Positions 1-9,772 of a DNA stretch of 38,131 nt are shown one piece after another; position 1 is the stretch's first letter, and every line of letters starts with the position of its first letter. Made by a program: the position numbers and the translations under genes. The stretch spans positions 1-38,131 of the forward strand of contig CAMJNS010000014.1 in assembly GCA_946407375.1 (NCBI GenBank). Direction: 5' to 3'. The stretch is from an uncultured bacterium (GTDB lineage: Bacteria; Muiribacteriota; Ozemobacteria; Ozemobacterales; Ozemobacteraceae). The notes under the pieces were generated by a model, which had not been told where the DNA came from, did no database searches, and saw only the letters and a program-made list of their open reading frames with translations.

Positions 1-688
1 TTACAGGAATATCCAAATTTAACCAATATTTAGACAAAAGACTATCATTAGACAAAACAGTTACAGGTGGGAAATCTGGCAAAGCAATTTTACATTCAAA
101 GCAATCTACGACATCATTCCAAAGCATAACAAATCCAGCAGTAGCATTTGTAACCTTAATCATTCTATCTAGAACTTGTGAAACCATTTCATTAAAATTA
201 GATGTTTTCCCAATTATTCTTCCTGTTTCATACAAAGTTACAACATCTGTGCTGGTAGCTCTAAGACGATCAGATAAACTGCTAACAAGTGCTCCTAATA
301 ACAAAGAAGCAACCCGTGGCGTAGAAGCCATAAATTCCATAAAATCATTTCTTTCAACTTTTATAAGTCTACCATTAACCCCTCTTAAAATAGCAGATGC
401 AGAACGAGTTTCACCAGTAAGCAAAGCCATTTCCCCGAAGAAAGAACCCTCAGGTAAAGTAGCCAATATTTTACTTGTGCCTTTTTCTGCGTCTATGGTT
501 TTCTGAATTTCAACCATACCTTTTAGCACTAAAAAGAGAGAATCCCCTACTCCACCTTCTTCAAAAATAATATAATTTGGTTCTTCAGGTTCTATTAACT
601 TAAATATTTGAAGACTTTCAGCAATGTCTTCTTTGCTAAGTTTAGCAAATAAAGGCAAGCTTTTAATCAAATCAACTGAAATTTGCAT
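1..688 (-). CDS. Cyclic nucleotide-binding domain plus GAF-like protein (C-terminus off window)
   Basis: This is a partial gene: 229 codons are visible and the 3' end lies beyond base 1. I translated it by hand from the minus strand. Residues 10-125 form a cyclic-nucleotide-binding (CRP/cNMP) domain with the phosphate-binding cassette FGEMALL at 84-90 and the conserved Arg95 in GETRSAS. From about residue 150 the sequence looks like the start of a GAF domain (TLYETGRIIG, then VLDRMIKVTNATAGFVML). No DNA-binding helix-turn-helix is visible, so it is more likely a second-messenger sensor than a CRP-type regulator. The ATG follows a perfect AGGAGG at 694-699. The gene starts 16 nt after the pilT stop, so the two are probably co-transcribed. 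That suggests cyclic-nucleotide control of pilus retraction, which is inference. The ligand cannot be told from sequence. Confidence 0.85.
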   Translation of the reverse strand, partial: MQISVDLIKSLPLFAKLSKEDIAESLQIFKLIEPEEPNYIIFEEGGVGDSLFLVLKGMVEIQKTIDAEKGTSKILATLPEGSFFGEMALLTGETRSASAILRGVNGRLIKVERNDFMEFMASTPRVASLLLGALVSSLSDRLRATSTDVVTLYETGRIIGKTSNFNEMVSQVLDRMIKVTNATAGFVMLWNDVVDCFECKIALPDFPPVTVLSNDSLLSKYWLNLDIPV

Positions 689-704
689 TTTATCCTCCTA
701 TTAA

Positions 705-1868
705 TTATTTTGGAGTTCCATAAGTTGAAGTTGAACCGTAAGTAGAGCCATAAGTTGAAGAAGTGCCGTAAGAAGAAGTTGTTCCATAAGAAGATTTACC
801 AGAAGCGGTATTTGCAGTATTAGTATTGGTGTTAGAGCCAAAATTTGAACGGGTTCTAGTCTGGTAAACCTCATTTGAAATTATACCTTCATTTTTGAGA
901 TTTGCTAAAGACAGTTCCATAGAAATCATACCAAGAGCTCCTCCAGTTTGTATAGCTGTAGGAATCTGATAAACCTTTGCTTCACGAATAAGATTAGAAA
1001 TAGCAGAATTAACTACCATTATTTCTCGTGCTGCTACTCTTCCTGAACCATCTTGTTTAGGTAAAAGTATCTGGGAAATAACGCCTTTTAAAGTTGTAGC
1101 TAATTGAGCTCTGATCTGCTGTTGCTGATAAGGTGGGAAAACATCGATTATACGGTCTATCGTTTTTGCTGCTGATTGAGTATGTAAAGTAGCAAAGACC
1201 AAATGCCCTGTTTCAGCTATTGTTAAAGCCGCTGCAATTGTTTCCAAGTCACGCATTTCACCTATCAATATAACATCTGGACACTGCCTTAACACATATT
1301 TTAAAGCAGCAGAATAAGTTTCAGTATCTTTTCCTACTTCTCTTTGTTCTATAACAGAAAGCTTATGAGAATGAACAAATTCTATAGGGTCTTCAACAGT
1401 GATTATATGGCAAGCTCTATTTTGGTTAATATAATTAATCATCGCTGCCAAAGTTGTAGACTTTCCACTACCAGTTGGTCCTGTAACACAAACTAATCCA
1501 CTTGATAAATTACAAAAATCTTGAGTGATAGAGGGCAAACCTAGAGATTCCAATGTTGGAATTTTACTCATAATAGGTCTTAAAGCTGCTCCGATTCTTC
1601 CCTGTTGTCTGAAAACATTAACTCTGAATCTGCCAGATTCAGGAAATTCGATTGCTAAATCCAATTCTGAATGAGCTTCAAATTCTACTTTTTGCTCTTC
1701 ATTTATTACAGAATATATTAGGCGTTCTAAATCTTTATCTGTCAAAGATTCAGAACCGTCTGGAGTTAAACTACCGTTAACACGTAACATCGGAGGTCTT
1801 CCAACTGTAAGAATTACATCAGAAGTATTTTTTTTCATAGCCGAAGCTAATATTTGCTGTATATCCAT
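705..1868 (-). CDS. pilT: Type IV pilus retraction ATPase PilT
   Basis: This is a hexameric cytoplasmic ATPase that powers pilus depolymerisation in twitching motility. The 387-aa protein has the GspE/PilT family layout: an N-terminal PAS-like domain (1-105), Walker A GPTGSGKST at 130-138, Walker B-like DVILIGEMRD at 198-207 and the His-box GHLVFATLHT at 221-230. The GEMRD and ATLHT motifs are typical of PilT. A tail of about 50 residues rich in Ser, Thr, Gly and Tyr (repeated SYG/TYG units) follows position 338 and is not part of ordinary PilT. The start has AAAGGA upstream (RBS). An extended -10 (TGTTATTAT on the minus strand, at 1906-1914) could give local transcription, but I see no good -35. 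No PilB, PilC or major pilin gene is in the window. Confidence 0.93.
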   Translation of the reverse strand: MDIQQILASAMKKNTSDVILTVGRPPMLRVNGSLTPDGSESLTDKDLERLIYSVINEEQKVEFEAHSELDLAIEFPESGRFRVNVFRQQGRIGAALRPIMSKIPTLESLGLPSITQDFCNLSSGLVCVTGPTGSGKSTTLAAMINYINQNRACHIITVEDPIEFVHSHKLSVIEQREVGKDTETYSAALKYVLRQCPDVILIGEMRDLETIAAALTIAETGHLVFATLHTQSAAKTIDRIIDVFPPYQQQQIRAQLATTLKGVISQILLPKQDGSGRVAAREIMVVNSAISNLIREAKVYQIPTAIQTGGALGMISMELSLANLKNEGIISNEVYQTRTRSNFGSNTNTNTANTASGKSSYGTTSSYGTSSTYGSTYGSTSTYGTPK

Positions 1869-1948
1869 AAAATTTCCTTTAATATTTATTCTACAACCCC
1901 AATATATAATAACATATTTTCCCAGAAAGGAATAATAGTCTTATTTGT

Positions 1949-4729
1949 TCACATTCTTCTGTCAGCTTTTTTCTTAGCCTTTTTCAAAGCATCAAAAACA
2001 TCTAATTCATCATCTTTATTATCATTAATAGTAGAATCAGTTATTTTATTATCTGCAGGAATATTAAAATTCTTTGCCATAGCTATAGTTTTTCCTTCAA
2101 TAACAGGTTCGTTTTGTGCAGGAGAAACTTTTAATCTATTATCCGTTTTATTCTTAGGATTCTTAAAGAAAGACAGTATGATACTAAACAAAGCTAATCT
2201 TCTTTCAGATATTTCTAATAAAAATAATACTAACGAAATAGCAAACAAAAAATTCGATATGTTTTTATCCTGATATACCATCGGCATAGTAGCCCAAACC
2301 GAACTTAAATCAATTACTTCATTTCCCCCTGTCATTTTAGCTAATTTTTTCAATTCTTTAGCTCCGTTTCTATTTGGCTGTGGAAGAAATTCAGGGGAAT
2401 AAATCTGACAAGCCGGAGCGAGCATTAGTTTTTGTTTTTCATTGATACTAAGAAAAGAAGTTATCACTTCACTACTTTTAACCTCATAACTGGCAGAAAG
2501 CTGATCTGCAGTTTCCCAACTTGTATTTAATATAAAATGATTTGGTTTTCTACCTTTTGATGAAGTAAGAATATCAATACTAGGATTACTGCTAAATGGA
2601 TCTCTTAATCTTTCTGGATCTAAATTTAAAAATACTTTCCAAATACCATTTTCAATTCTTTGAGAAACAACTATTTCTCCAAGAGCATTTCTGTCATCAA
2701 AAGCCAACCAATCGCATAAATTACAAAATACCTTAGAACTCAAATCACTATTTAAAAATTCTCCACCCTGTTCTTTACCAGTAACTCCAGTATAACAGGC
2801 TACTTTACCTAAGCCATATTGCCAAGTAGAAAGTATGGGAGATTTTTCTTCATCATCAGCAACTATCAAAGAAGTTGCCTCTGGTTTTAAATAACAGATA
2901 TTATATGCATTTATTGAAGAATTAAAATTTAAGGCCGTTCCTAGAATACTATTAATACCTCCAACAGTATTAATATTAATTGGTTCTTCAACAAAAGTGC
3001 TCTTTGCAGCAATAAATGTATCTTGAGAAAAAAGTCTAGGCAATTCTTCAGGTTCATCAGTAAAATAACAACGACCTCTTCCTGCTTCTGCAATCTTTTT
3101 TAATATTTCTCCATCGGAATCAGTTTCTTTTCCTAAACCTATTACACTTAAAGTCATTCCTAGTTTTTCTGCATAATCTAATAATTTCCAATATTCCCCT
3201 GGTTTTTCAGAATCGTTTGCGTCAGAGAAAAGAATTATATGCCTGGTTTGACTTTTAGCCTCTTTTAACATCTTAATTGCAGCTTCAATACCATCATAAA
3301 CATATATTCCTCCACCCATAGATTGAATAGTTAATATTGTATTATGCATTGAATTTTTATTTTTCACATCCTGCAAAGGTAAGATAACGTGGGGTGTTGT
3401 ATCTACTGCCAAAACTCCAAACTCATCCATTGGAGACAATAAATCTAGCGAAGCAGCAGCTCCCAAATTAGCCAAATCCATCTTTGTTCTGCCGCCAACC
3501 TGCATCATCATACTTCCAGAACGGTCTAAAACAACAGCTATAGCAATAGTTACTTTTCGCATCTGACTTCTCATTTCAAGAGAAACGGGTAAAGCCTCTT
3601 CTAATGGTGATTGGTAATAGCCTCCATTCCCATATGAATTTTTTCCACCGGTAATTAGTAAACCACCGCCCATGTGCTTTATCCAGGCAGAAAGACTATG
3701 CATACCATTAAAGCCCAGGCTTTCAGCAGGAATATTTTCAAGAACTACTGCTGAATAACCAGATAAATCCTCTATACTCCAAGAAAAATCTCTTGGTTTC
3801 TTCAAATCAGATTGAATATCGTTTTTATCCAAAAGGTTCTTAAGAGTAGAATTAACCGACTCATTAATAATTAATACTGGTTTTTTACCTTTAACTAGAG
3901 CAACAGCTTGAGCCACATTATTTTGAGGCTGTGAGTCATCACTAGAAGGAGTAACTTTAAAAATATATTTTGCCACTGAGCTTGATGGAGCACATAAACT
4001 AAAATTTAACTCATTTAAACCCGCTTTAAAATGATAATTCGTTTTAAATATTTGTTTATCACCATTAAGTAATTCAATATCAACATTCTGTTCCAAAGGA
4101 GATTCTACTCCTGCTCTTAAAATAAAAGGTTCATTAGGCTCTAAATACTTTGGAACATTTAAATAAGAAACCGCCAAGTCATTAATAACAGATCTAGATA
4201 TATGTCGATAATCTATAGGAATATTTCTATTAATTGCAGCCAATGCTGCGGTTTGTGGGTCATTACCATTCCACAAACCATCTGAAACAACTATTATTCT
4301 ACCTGAAACACCATCTGGAATTAGAGAAAGCCCTAGTTCTATCCCATCTGATAATTTTGAAGCCTCTGTATTTTGTAATTCAGATAAAGCAGATACCTCA
4401 TTCTTCGTTGGACTGAATTCTATTCTAGCCTTATCATTAAAACTTACCAAACCCAATTTACTGTTAATCGGCATATTTTCCAATAGAATCCCTGTTGTTT
4501 CCTGAATACGCTTGTCTATATTAACAGGCATAGACGAACTTCTATCTGCAACAACAACAATAACCCCTTCACGCCCCTTAATCTTAATTATGGGTGAAGA
4601 TAAAGCAAAACAAAGCACTAATATAAGCAAAATTCTTATACTAAGTATTATTTTAGAATCAGGTCTAAACCAAAACACTAGACAAAGAAGAGGGAATATT
4701 AAAATTAACCAATGAGGTTCAGAAAGCAT
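1949..4729 (-). CDS. Double von Willebrand A / glutamine-amidotransferase-like membrane protein
   Basis: This 926-aa protein belongs with the vWA proteins of MoxR operons. Two membrane segments occupy about 5-22 and 28-46. A first vWA domain starts at DRSSSM (D62; MIDAS-type DxSxS) and includes VVSDG at 147-151. A class-I glutamine-amidotransferase-like fold follows at about 283-375 (PVLIINES, then GGGLLITGG), with no visible catalytic Cys-His-Glu triad. A second vWA domain starts at LDRSGSM (D402) and includes ILFSDAND. A further membrane segment near 830-850 (NFLFAISLVLFLLEI) precedes a charged Lys/Asp-rich C-terminal tail that should face the cytoplasm. It overlaps the upstream BatA-like gene by 11 nt. 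Two vWA domains in one chain could bind two metal-dependent ligands. The family is not biochemically defined, so a precise role cannot be given. Confidence 0.85.
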   Translation of the reverse strand: MLSEPHWLILIFPLLCLVFWFRPDSKIILSIRILLILVLCFALSSPIIKIKGREGVIVVVADRSSSMPVNIDKRIQETTGILLENMPINSKLGLVSFNDKARIEFSPTKNEVSALSELQNTEASKLSDGIELGLSLIPDGVSGRIIVVSDGLWNGNDPQTAALAAINRNIPIDYRHISRSVINDLAVSYLNVPKYLEPNEPFILRAGVESPLEQNVDIELLNGDKQIFKTNYHFKAGLNELNFSLCAPSSSVAKYIFKVTPSSDDSQPQNNVAQAVALVKGKKPVLIINESVNSTLKNLLDKNDIQSDLKKPRDFSWSIEDLSGYSAVVLENIPAESLGFNGMHSLSAWIKHMGGGLLITGGKNSYGNGGYYQSPLEEALPVSLEMRSQMRKVTIAIAVVLDRSGSMMMQVGGRTKMDLANLGAAASLDLLSPMDEFGVLAVDTTPHVILPLQDVKNKNSMHNTILTIQSMGGGIYVYDGIEAAIKMLKEAKSQTRHIILFSDANDSEKPGEYWKLLDYAEKLGMTLSVIGLGKETDSDGEILKKIAEAGRGRCYFTDEPEELPRLFSQDTFIAAKSTFVEEPININTVGGINSILGTALNFNSSINAYNICYLKPEATSLIVADDEEKSPILSTWQYGLGKVACYTGVTGKEQGGEFLNSDLSSKVFCNLCDWLAFDDRNALGEIVVSQRIENGIWKVFLNLDPERLRDPFSSNPSIDILTSSKGRKPNHFILNTSWETADQLSASYEVKSSEVITSFLSINEKQKLMLAPACQIYSPEFLPQPNRNGAKELKKLAKMTGGNEVIDLSSVWATMPMVYQDKNISNFLFAISLVLFLLEISERRLALFSIILSFFKNPKNKTDNRLKVSPAQNEPVIEGKTIAMAKNFNIPADNKITDSTINDNKDDELDVFDALKKAKKKADRRM

Positions 4730-6485
4730 AACCAGCCCTCCTCCTTGAAATAAGCCATTGATGTAGTAACAATAAAATAAAAGCTAATAATATAAACCAC
4801 CATTTTACGCTTTCAAAATGGCTCATATTTTCATCCGAAATTATTTCTGGTAACATTTTATTGCTTGCTGCTTTGCTCAAATCAGATTCTTCATGAGAAC
4901 AAAGATTTACAGAAATTGTATATTTTTTTTCACCATCTTCAATTTCATACAAACCTGGAACACCCGCTGTTAGAATAACCTTCCCGTTATTTGCAAAGTT
5001 TTCGATAACATCTACTTTATTTCCTGTTTTTTTCCTAATTGTAATTTTAGTAGAATCTTTTTCTGTATTAAAATCAATTTTACTGCCTGATTTGTAATTA
5101 AAGGTCGACGGTCCTAAAGAACTAAGCATACTCCATTCAATAAGGTTATAGAAAAAAACAGGCCAAAAGTTTGTCTTATTCATATTTGACTTATTAAAAC
5201 AATAATTCAAATAAATGGTATTATAATTTTCTGATTCATCATCTAAACAAATCAATGGTGTATGACCTGAAATCAATAAAACTTTACCTGCCCTCTTAAA
5301 ATTTGAGTCAGCAACCCATAAACCTTCATCTAATGGTAAATCCGAAGTTAAAGGATACTCTTTATCTGAAGCTAAATTTTTCGCAAGAAATAAAGACTGA
5401 GAAGCATTAATTATAACAAGCTCTGTAAAAAGAGAATCATCACCTTTTATCTTATTATCAGAAATAATTACATTTGGAGATTTATTGCTAATTATTGCCA
5501 TATCAGTGGATAAAATAGCTTTTTTCACCGCTTCAGACAAATTATTATCTTTTAGATTTAAAGCCACTCTAAGCTTATCTCGTTTAATAGGTAATAGAAT
5601 TATTTCGTTATCATAATTAACATCATCATTTTTGATATTGGCTTTAATAATTGAATTCTGCTCATAAGTTTTTAAAACAACTCTTCTTGATGCTTTTGGC
5701 GCTATTTTCCCATTCACGCTTTCCAAAACTTTATCATTTGTAGAATCAATTATTTCTGCATCTATTTCTTGGGGGTTATCTGAAAAATTTGTAAATTCAA
5801 AGAAACACCTGTCAACTCTGCCATTAGCACTTCGATTGGCCGAAGTTATTGCAATATTATCTCTAGCTTTTCCTAATGCTATCCATTTAATAGACTCTGA
5901 AGTTGCCTTATCATTTAAATGATCTGTTAAAACTAAAATAGTTGTTTCTTCGGAATTCATTTCTATAGCTTGAGATACAGCAACCATTAAATTTGAAGAA
6001 ACAGACTCACATTTCCAGCTTCTTAAAGCACTTTCAGCTTCAATAAGTGGCATATCGCGTCTACCTATTATTCTTGGGCGTTCACCAGCTAAAATAATAG
6101 TAAATCTATAAAATGATTTGGTAAAAATATTTTTTTCTAAGTATTTTAATGCAAGTTTCTGAGCAGATTTTTCACCACCGGCTGTCATTGACAATGAGTC
6201 ATCTAAAACAATTGAAATAGGTATCAATTGACCGCTTTGAAGATGCATAGGATCGGCAATAGCTAAAATTAGCATTAAAAAGATTAATATTTCAAGAAAG
6301 AATATTAAAGGAGTTTGAAGTTTATGTAGCTTTTGCCCACCTTCAGCAGTACTCTTAGATTTTGAAAAAAACATTAGAGAAGAAACAACAATATTTCTAG
6401 ATCTTCTTCTGTAAATATATATAGCAATGAGACCTAGAAATATTAAGGTTCCCCATAATGCACTTGAATTTGTAAAAATAGGCAT
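4719..6485 (-). CDS. BatA-like N-terminal domain and vWA membrane protein
   Basis: This 588-aa protein begins with the BatA-type module: a membrane helix at about 8-25, a basic RRRSR stretch, then a second helix at 58-77 ending just before the vWA domain. The vWA MIDAS motif is LDDSLSM (D95, S97, S99). Later vWA features include ILVLTDH. A C-terminal helix at about 565-583 (WWFILLAFILLLLHQW) is followed by SRRR, so the large middle part should lie in the periplasm. Family knowledge: BatA/BatB-type vWA proteins work with MoxR AAA+ ATPases in envelope stress tolerance or protein complex maturation. The gene starts one base after the DUF58 gene ends and overlaps the next vWA gene by 11 nt, which indicates translational coupling. 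Confidence 0.85.
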   Translation of the reverse strand: MPIFTNSSALWGTLIFLGLIAIYIYRRRSRNIVVSSLMFFSKSKSTAEGGQKLHKLQTPLIFFLEILIFLMLILAIADPMHLQSGQLIPISIVLDDSLSMTAGGEKSAQKLALKYLEKNIFTKSFYRFTIILAGERPRIIGRRDMPLIEAESALRSWKCESVSSNLMVAVSQAIEMNSEETTILVLTDHLNDKATSESIKWIALGKARDNIAITSANRSANGRVDRCFFEFTNFSDNPQEIDAEIIDSTNDKVLESVNGKIAPKASRRVVLKTYEQNSIIKANIKNDDVNYDNEIILLPIKRDKLRVALNLKDNNLSEAVKKAILSTDMAIISNKSPNVIISDNKIKGDDSLFTELVIINASQSLFLAKNLASDKEYPLTSDLPLDEGLWVADSNFKRAGKVLLISGHTPLICLDDESENYNTIYLNYCFNKSNMNKTNFWPVFFYNLIEWSMLSSLGPSTFNYKSGSKIDFNTEKDSTKITIRKKTGNKVDVIENFANNGKVILTAGVPGLYEIEDGEKKYTISVNLCSHEESDLSKAASNKMLPEIISDENMSHFESVKWWFILLAFILLLLHQWLISRRRAGYAF

Positions 6486-6486
6486 A

Positions 6487-7359
6487 TCAATAACCTAATA
6501 CCAAAATTTCATTTTTTATTAATTCATCAGGAACGAAGTCTTTAAGCAAATTTTCAGCTTCTAAGAAACAAAAAACTGCTCCAGATTTTGTGCAACATTC
6601 TTTCCAATATTGACTATGTTTATCAAAATTAGTTTTGTATTCCTCAATAAGAGCCTCATCACAAATAAGTTCAAGAGCTTCTTTTGACTCAACGTCAATT
6701 AAGCGCATATTTCCATATATTTCTGGATTTTTATCTATATATGAAACTAATTGGATTACTATAACAGCCGCTGCCCCATCTGCTAATCTTCTTAAGACAC
6801 CTAAAGGTTCTTGATTCCAAAATAAGTCACTTATTAATATCCTTACAGCTCCATTCTTCAATTTCGGAGGAAAATCACAAATTGTTTTTCCTGTATTATT
6901 ACTGGAATTTGCTTCAAAATCAGACCATTTATCAATAGGAAGATTAATAGGTTCAACCCTTCTGCATAAATCCTTTATAAGCCAAGTATTGTTAGAGTAA
7001 CCTGAATTATTGGAGGCTTTTATTAATATAGCAGCTAATGAAGCAAGAGCATTGAATTTTTCTTTATTTATATTCATTGAAGTAGACAAATCCAATAGCA
7101 GATCAAGATGAGGAGTGATTTCTTCTCGGAATAATTTAATTGCAAGTTTATCAGAACGGGCAACAGCACTCCAATCTACATGTCTAATATCGTCTCCAGG
7201 CTGATACTCTCTATGTTCAACAAACTCTAAAGATTGTCCGGTTTTAGCCCCGTATTTTCCACCACCCTGGCTGCCAGCAAAACGGGAGGAAAGATTCAAA
7301 TGGAATCTTTGCCCCGAAAGTTCTGCTGATTCTAAGATTTTCTTATCTACTCTGTTCAA
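6487..7359 (-). CDS. DUF58 domain protein of MoxR operon
   Basis: This 290-aa soluble protein carries the DUF58 hallmark HREYQPGDDIRHVDWSAVAR at 49-68 and a vWA-like DLSTSM at 90-95. DUF58 proteins nearly always sit next to MoxR ATPases and vWA proteins and are thought to take part in the same chaperone-like assembly. The only workable start is TTG at 7359, forming a TTGA overlap with the stop of the permease gene. An upstream ATG at 7366 is out of frame and soon stops. The nearest Shine-Dalgarno-like AAGGA lies about 12 nt away, so translation probably relies on coupling to the permease gene. Confidence 0.9.
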   Translation of the reverse strand: MNRVDKKILESAELSGQRFHLNLSSRFAGSQGGGKYGAKTGQSLEFVEHREYQPGDDIRHVDWSAVARSDKLAIKLFREEITPHLDLLLDLSTSMNINKEKFNALASLAAILIKASNNSGYSNNTWLIKDLCRRVEPINLPIDKWSDFEANSSNNTGKTICDFPPKLKNGAVRILISDLFWNQEPLGVLRRLADGAAAVIVIQLVSYIDKNPEIYGNMRLIDVESKEALELICDEALIEEYKTNFDKHSQYWKECCTKSGAVFCFLEAENLLKDFVPDELIKNEILVLGY

Positions 7360-8843
7360 TTGTCATCGAAATCCTTATATACATTATATTTATTATGATA
7401 GTCATTATCCGAATCAAGACTTTTTGAGAAATAACTATTAATCTGTGAAATCATTGATAAAGAATTAAAAGCTAAAGTTATTACAAGGAAAATCAAACTA
7501 CAAATAACAGGTCCCACCATATCACTACTAGATCCAAAGAAAGCGGCAAAAGGACTGATTAATACTACAACTTTGCGAAATTCATAGGGAACCATTTGTG
7601 ACAGGAAAAGCGGTAAAATAACTGCAACTAATATTATAAATACAAGTATTCCGACAACAACACCTTTTGGCTCTTTACTGAGAAATAATTTTCGAAGGGA
7701 ATTAGCAAGCATAAAATATGCTATTGCATATGCAAGAACGCTAGCCATAGCAGTCAATGACCTAGTAAAATCCCAATAGGGATGACCAATTACTGATGCA
7801 ACCACCAGACCATAAATATAATTTAATATCGCAAAAATAACTATCCAACATAATGAATTTGCCATTCCTGTATAAAATGGAAATACAAAAAATCTTACTA
7901 TTGGAGAATCAGGAATTTCTTTAATTACTCTCGGACTGTATGTTTCCGGATCTAATAGTAATATAAAAGAAAGAACAATTAAAGCAATAAACACAATAAA
8001 AGTCCAGGCTTGTACAGCATTTTCAGAGAATGTAGATAAAAATGAACCTATTATCCAAAGAACAGTTGCAACAGATTTAAACAAATATGATCTATTAGAA
8101 GATTCTGGTTCTAATCTGCTAACCGTTAATACATACAAAGTTAATGAAGTACAAATTACAAATGCTAAAAAATAAAATATTACAATCCAAGTTTCTGAGC
8201 TATTATTATGCCTGAAAAGTCTACCATTCAATAATTCAGCACCTATTCCAGCAAGCCAGAACCAAGCAATTATTTGAAAAACAATTGCTCCTGCTTTATT
8301 ACCAAAACCTGGTGCACTTTTCAAAAGATTACGATAAGACAAACCCACATGAACCTGAAACAACACACAGAGATTAGAAACAATGAATGAATATATTAAT
8401 CCTAGTATTAGATTTTTCATATCTACTCCACCCATAAATAAAGTCAACATCAAGAATGGAGCTAGAGTAGAATACATCATTACTATAGTAACCACGCCAC
8501 TTAAGATTTTGCCACTAACAATAGATGAAGGTTTCATTGTTGTAGTAAATAAAAGTTCGTGGGTAGCATCATTAATTTCATCGCCAGTCTTCTTCCCTAT
8601 TTGAATAGGAATTAAAAGACCACAGACAAAAAACATAAAACCTAGCATAGCAAGACTTATAAATTCACCATCTATATTGCCGCTAGAATCTGCATCAAGA
8701 AGAGAGAAAAATAGAATTAATACTATTATAGTTAAATAAAGTATTAAAACACTCCAAATAAACTTTCCTCTTACTGCTTGTCTCAAATCTTTAACTAATA
8801 TTGCATTTAAATAATCATCAAATTTCATTAAATATTCGTTCAT
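7356..8843 (-). CDS. ABC-2 type transporter permease
   Basis: This 495-aa integral membrane protein has about ten to twelve predicted hydrophobic helices. The opening region (LVKDLRQAVRGKFIWSVLIL) and the segment ELLFTTTMKPSSIVSGKIL at about 95-113 are typical of ABC-2 permeases related to NosY/GldF-type exporters, where the Pro-Ser-Ile-Val-Gly-Lys region precedes a membrane helix. The start overlaps the ATPase gene stop by 4 nt (ATGA), so the two should be made together. The substrate is unknown. The position inside a MoxR-vWA operon suggests export or extraction of envelope components rather than nutrient uptake, which is inference. Confidence 0.85.
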   Translation of the reverse strand: MNEYLMKFDDYLNAILVKDLRQAVRGKFIWSVLILYLTIIVLILFFSLLDADSSGNIDGEFISLAMLGFMFFVCGLLIPIQIGKKTGDEINDATHELLFTTTMKPSSIVSGKILSGVVTIVMMYSTLAPFLMLTLFMGGVDMKNLILGLIYSFIVSNLCVLFQVHVGLSYRNLLKSAPGFGNKAGAIVFQIIAWFWLAGIGAELLNGRLFRHNNSSETWIVIFYFLAFVICTSLTLYVLTVSRLEPESSNRSYLFKSVATVLWIIGSFLSTFSENAVQAWTFIVFIALIVLSFILLLDPETYSPRVIKEIPDSPIVRFFVFPFYTGMANSLCWIVIFAILNYIYGLVVASVIGHPYWDFTRSLTAMASVLAYAIAYFMLANSLRKLFLSKEPKGVVVGILVFIILVAVILPLFLSQMVPYEFRKVVVLISPFAAFFGSSSDMVGPVICSLIFLVITLAFNSLSMISQINSYFSKSLDSDNDYHNKYNVYKDFDDN

Positions 8844-9772
8844 TGTACATCACCTTTCGTAATGTTCATGAAGATAGATTCAAGATTTTGCTGTTTAAAA
8901 CCAAATGAACCTATGGCAACCCCTTCTTTTACAAGAAAAGATAATAACTCTGCTGCTTGAACATCTGTTCCTTCATACTCAAACTCTATTAAATTACCTG
9001 AACAGGAAATATTAGAAATAAGAGGCTGTAATACTAGCTTATTAGGAAGATCTGGGTTAGGAGCAATAGTTTTCAATTGGATAATACGCTTATTAGAAGA
9101 AACTTCTTTAACAACATCATCAATTTTCCCGTATTTAAGAAGTCTTCCCCTTTCTATAATTACAGTTGAAGTACATATTTCAGATAATTCACTTAAAATA
9201 TGTGAACTGATAAAAATACCTTTATTTCTTTCGCAAAGAATTTTAAGAAGTTCTCTTAATTCTATTCTTGCTCTTGGGTCAAGACCTGCGGCAGGCTCGT
9301 CCATAAGAATAAAATCAGGGTCATTAATTAGAGCTCTACAAATTGAAACTCTTTGTTTCATACCTTTTGAAAGGGAATCAATATATTTTTCCCTAATTCC
9401 AACCAGGTTTGTAAATTCTTCTAAACTTTCAACTGTTTTTTGCCTTTTTGGACTTTTTATACCATATGCTCTAGCAAAAAAATCTAAATATTCGTGAACA
9501 GTCATATCGCTGTTTGAAGGCAAAGAATCTGGCACATAACCAATATGTTTTCTTGCCAATTCAGGATATTCTAGAATTGACTTACCGTCAATATCAACCC
9601 AACCTTCTGTGCATTGGTCTATAGTAGCAAGAATACGCATTGTTGTAGTTTTTCCTGCTCCGTTAGGTCCAACAAATCCAGTAATTTCACCTGTTGATAT
9701 TTCAAAAGATATATCGCTAACCGCTAAACAGTTAGTAAATTGCTTTCTTAGATGTTTTACTCTCAATTTCAT
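8840..9772 (-). CDS. ABC transporter ATP-binding protein
   Basis: This 310-aa nucleotide-binding subunit has Walker A GPNGAGKT at 35-42, the signature LSKGM at 134-138 and Walker B FILMDEP at 154-160, followed by AAGLDPRAR. The first 220 residues are a standard ABC-2 exporter ATPase. The last 90 residues form the C-terminal extension seen in NatA/GldA-type subunits. It overlaps its neighbours on both sides by 4 nt and pairs with the following permease. The cargo cannot be read from sequence. Confidence 0.92.
   Translation of the reverse strand: MKLRVKHLRKQFTNCLAVSDISFEISTGEITGFVGPNGAGKTTTMRILATIDQCTEGWVDIDGKSILEYPELARKHIGYVPDSLPSNSDMTVHEYLDFFARAYGIKSPKRQKTVESLEEFTNLVGIREKYIDSLSKGMKQRVSICRALINDPDFILMDEPAAGLDPRARIELRELLKILCERNKGIFISSHILSELSEICTSTVIIERGRLLKYGKIDDVVKEVSSNKRIIQLKTIAPNPDLPNKLVLQPLISNISCSGNLIEFEYEGTDVQAAELLSFLVKEGVAIGSFGFKQQNLESIFMNITKGDVQ

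Noticed and set aside
1854..2273. 139-aa reading frame on the plus strand
   Set aside because: It lies antisense to the C-terminal part of the 926-aa vWA gene and has no supporting start signal.
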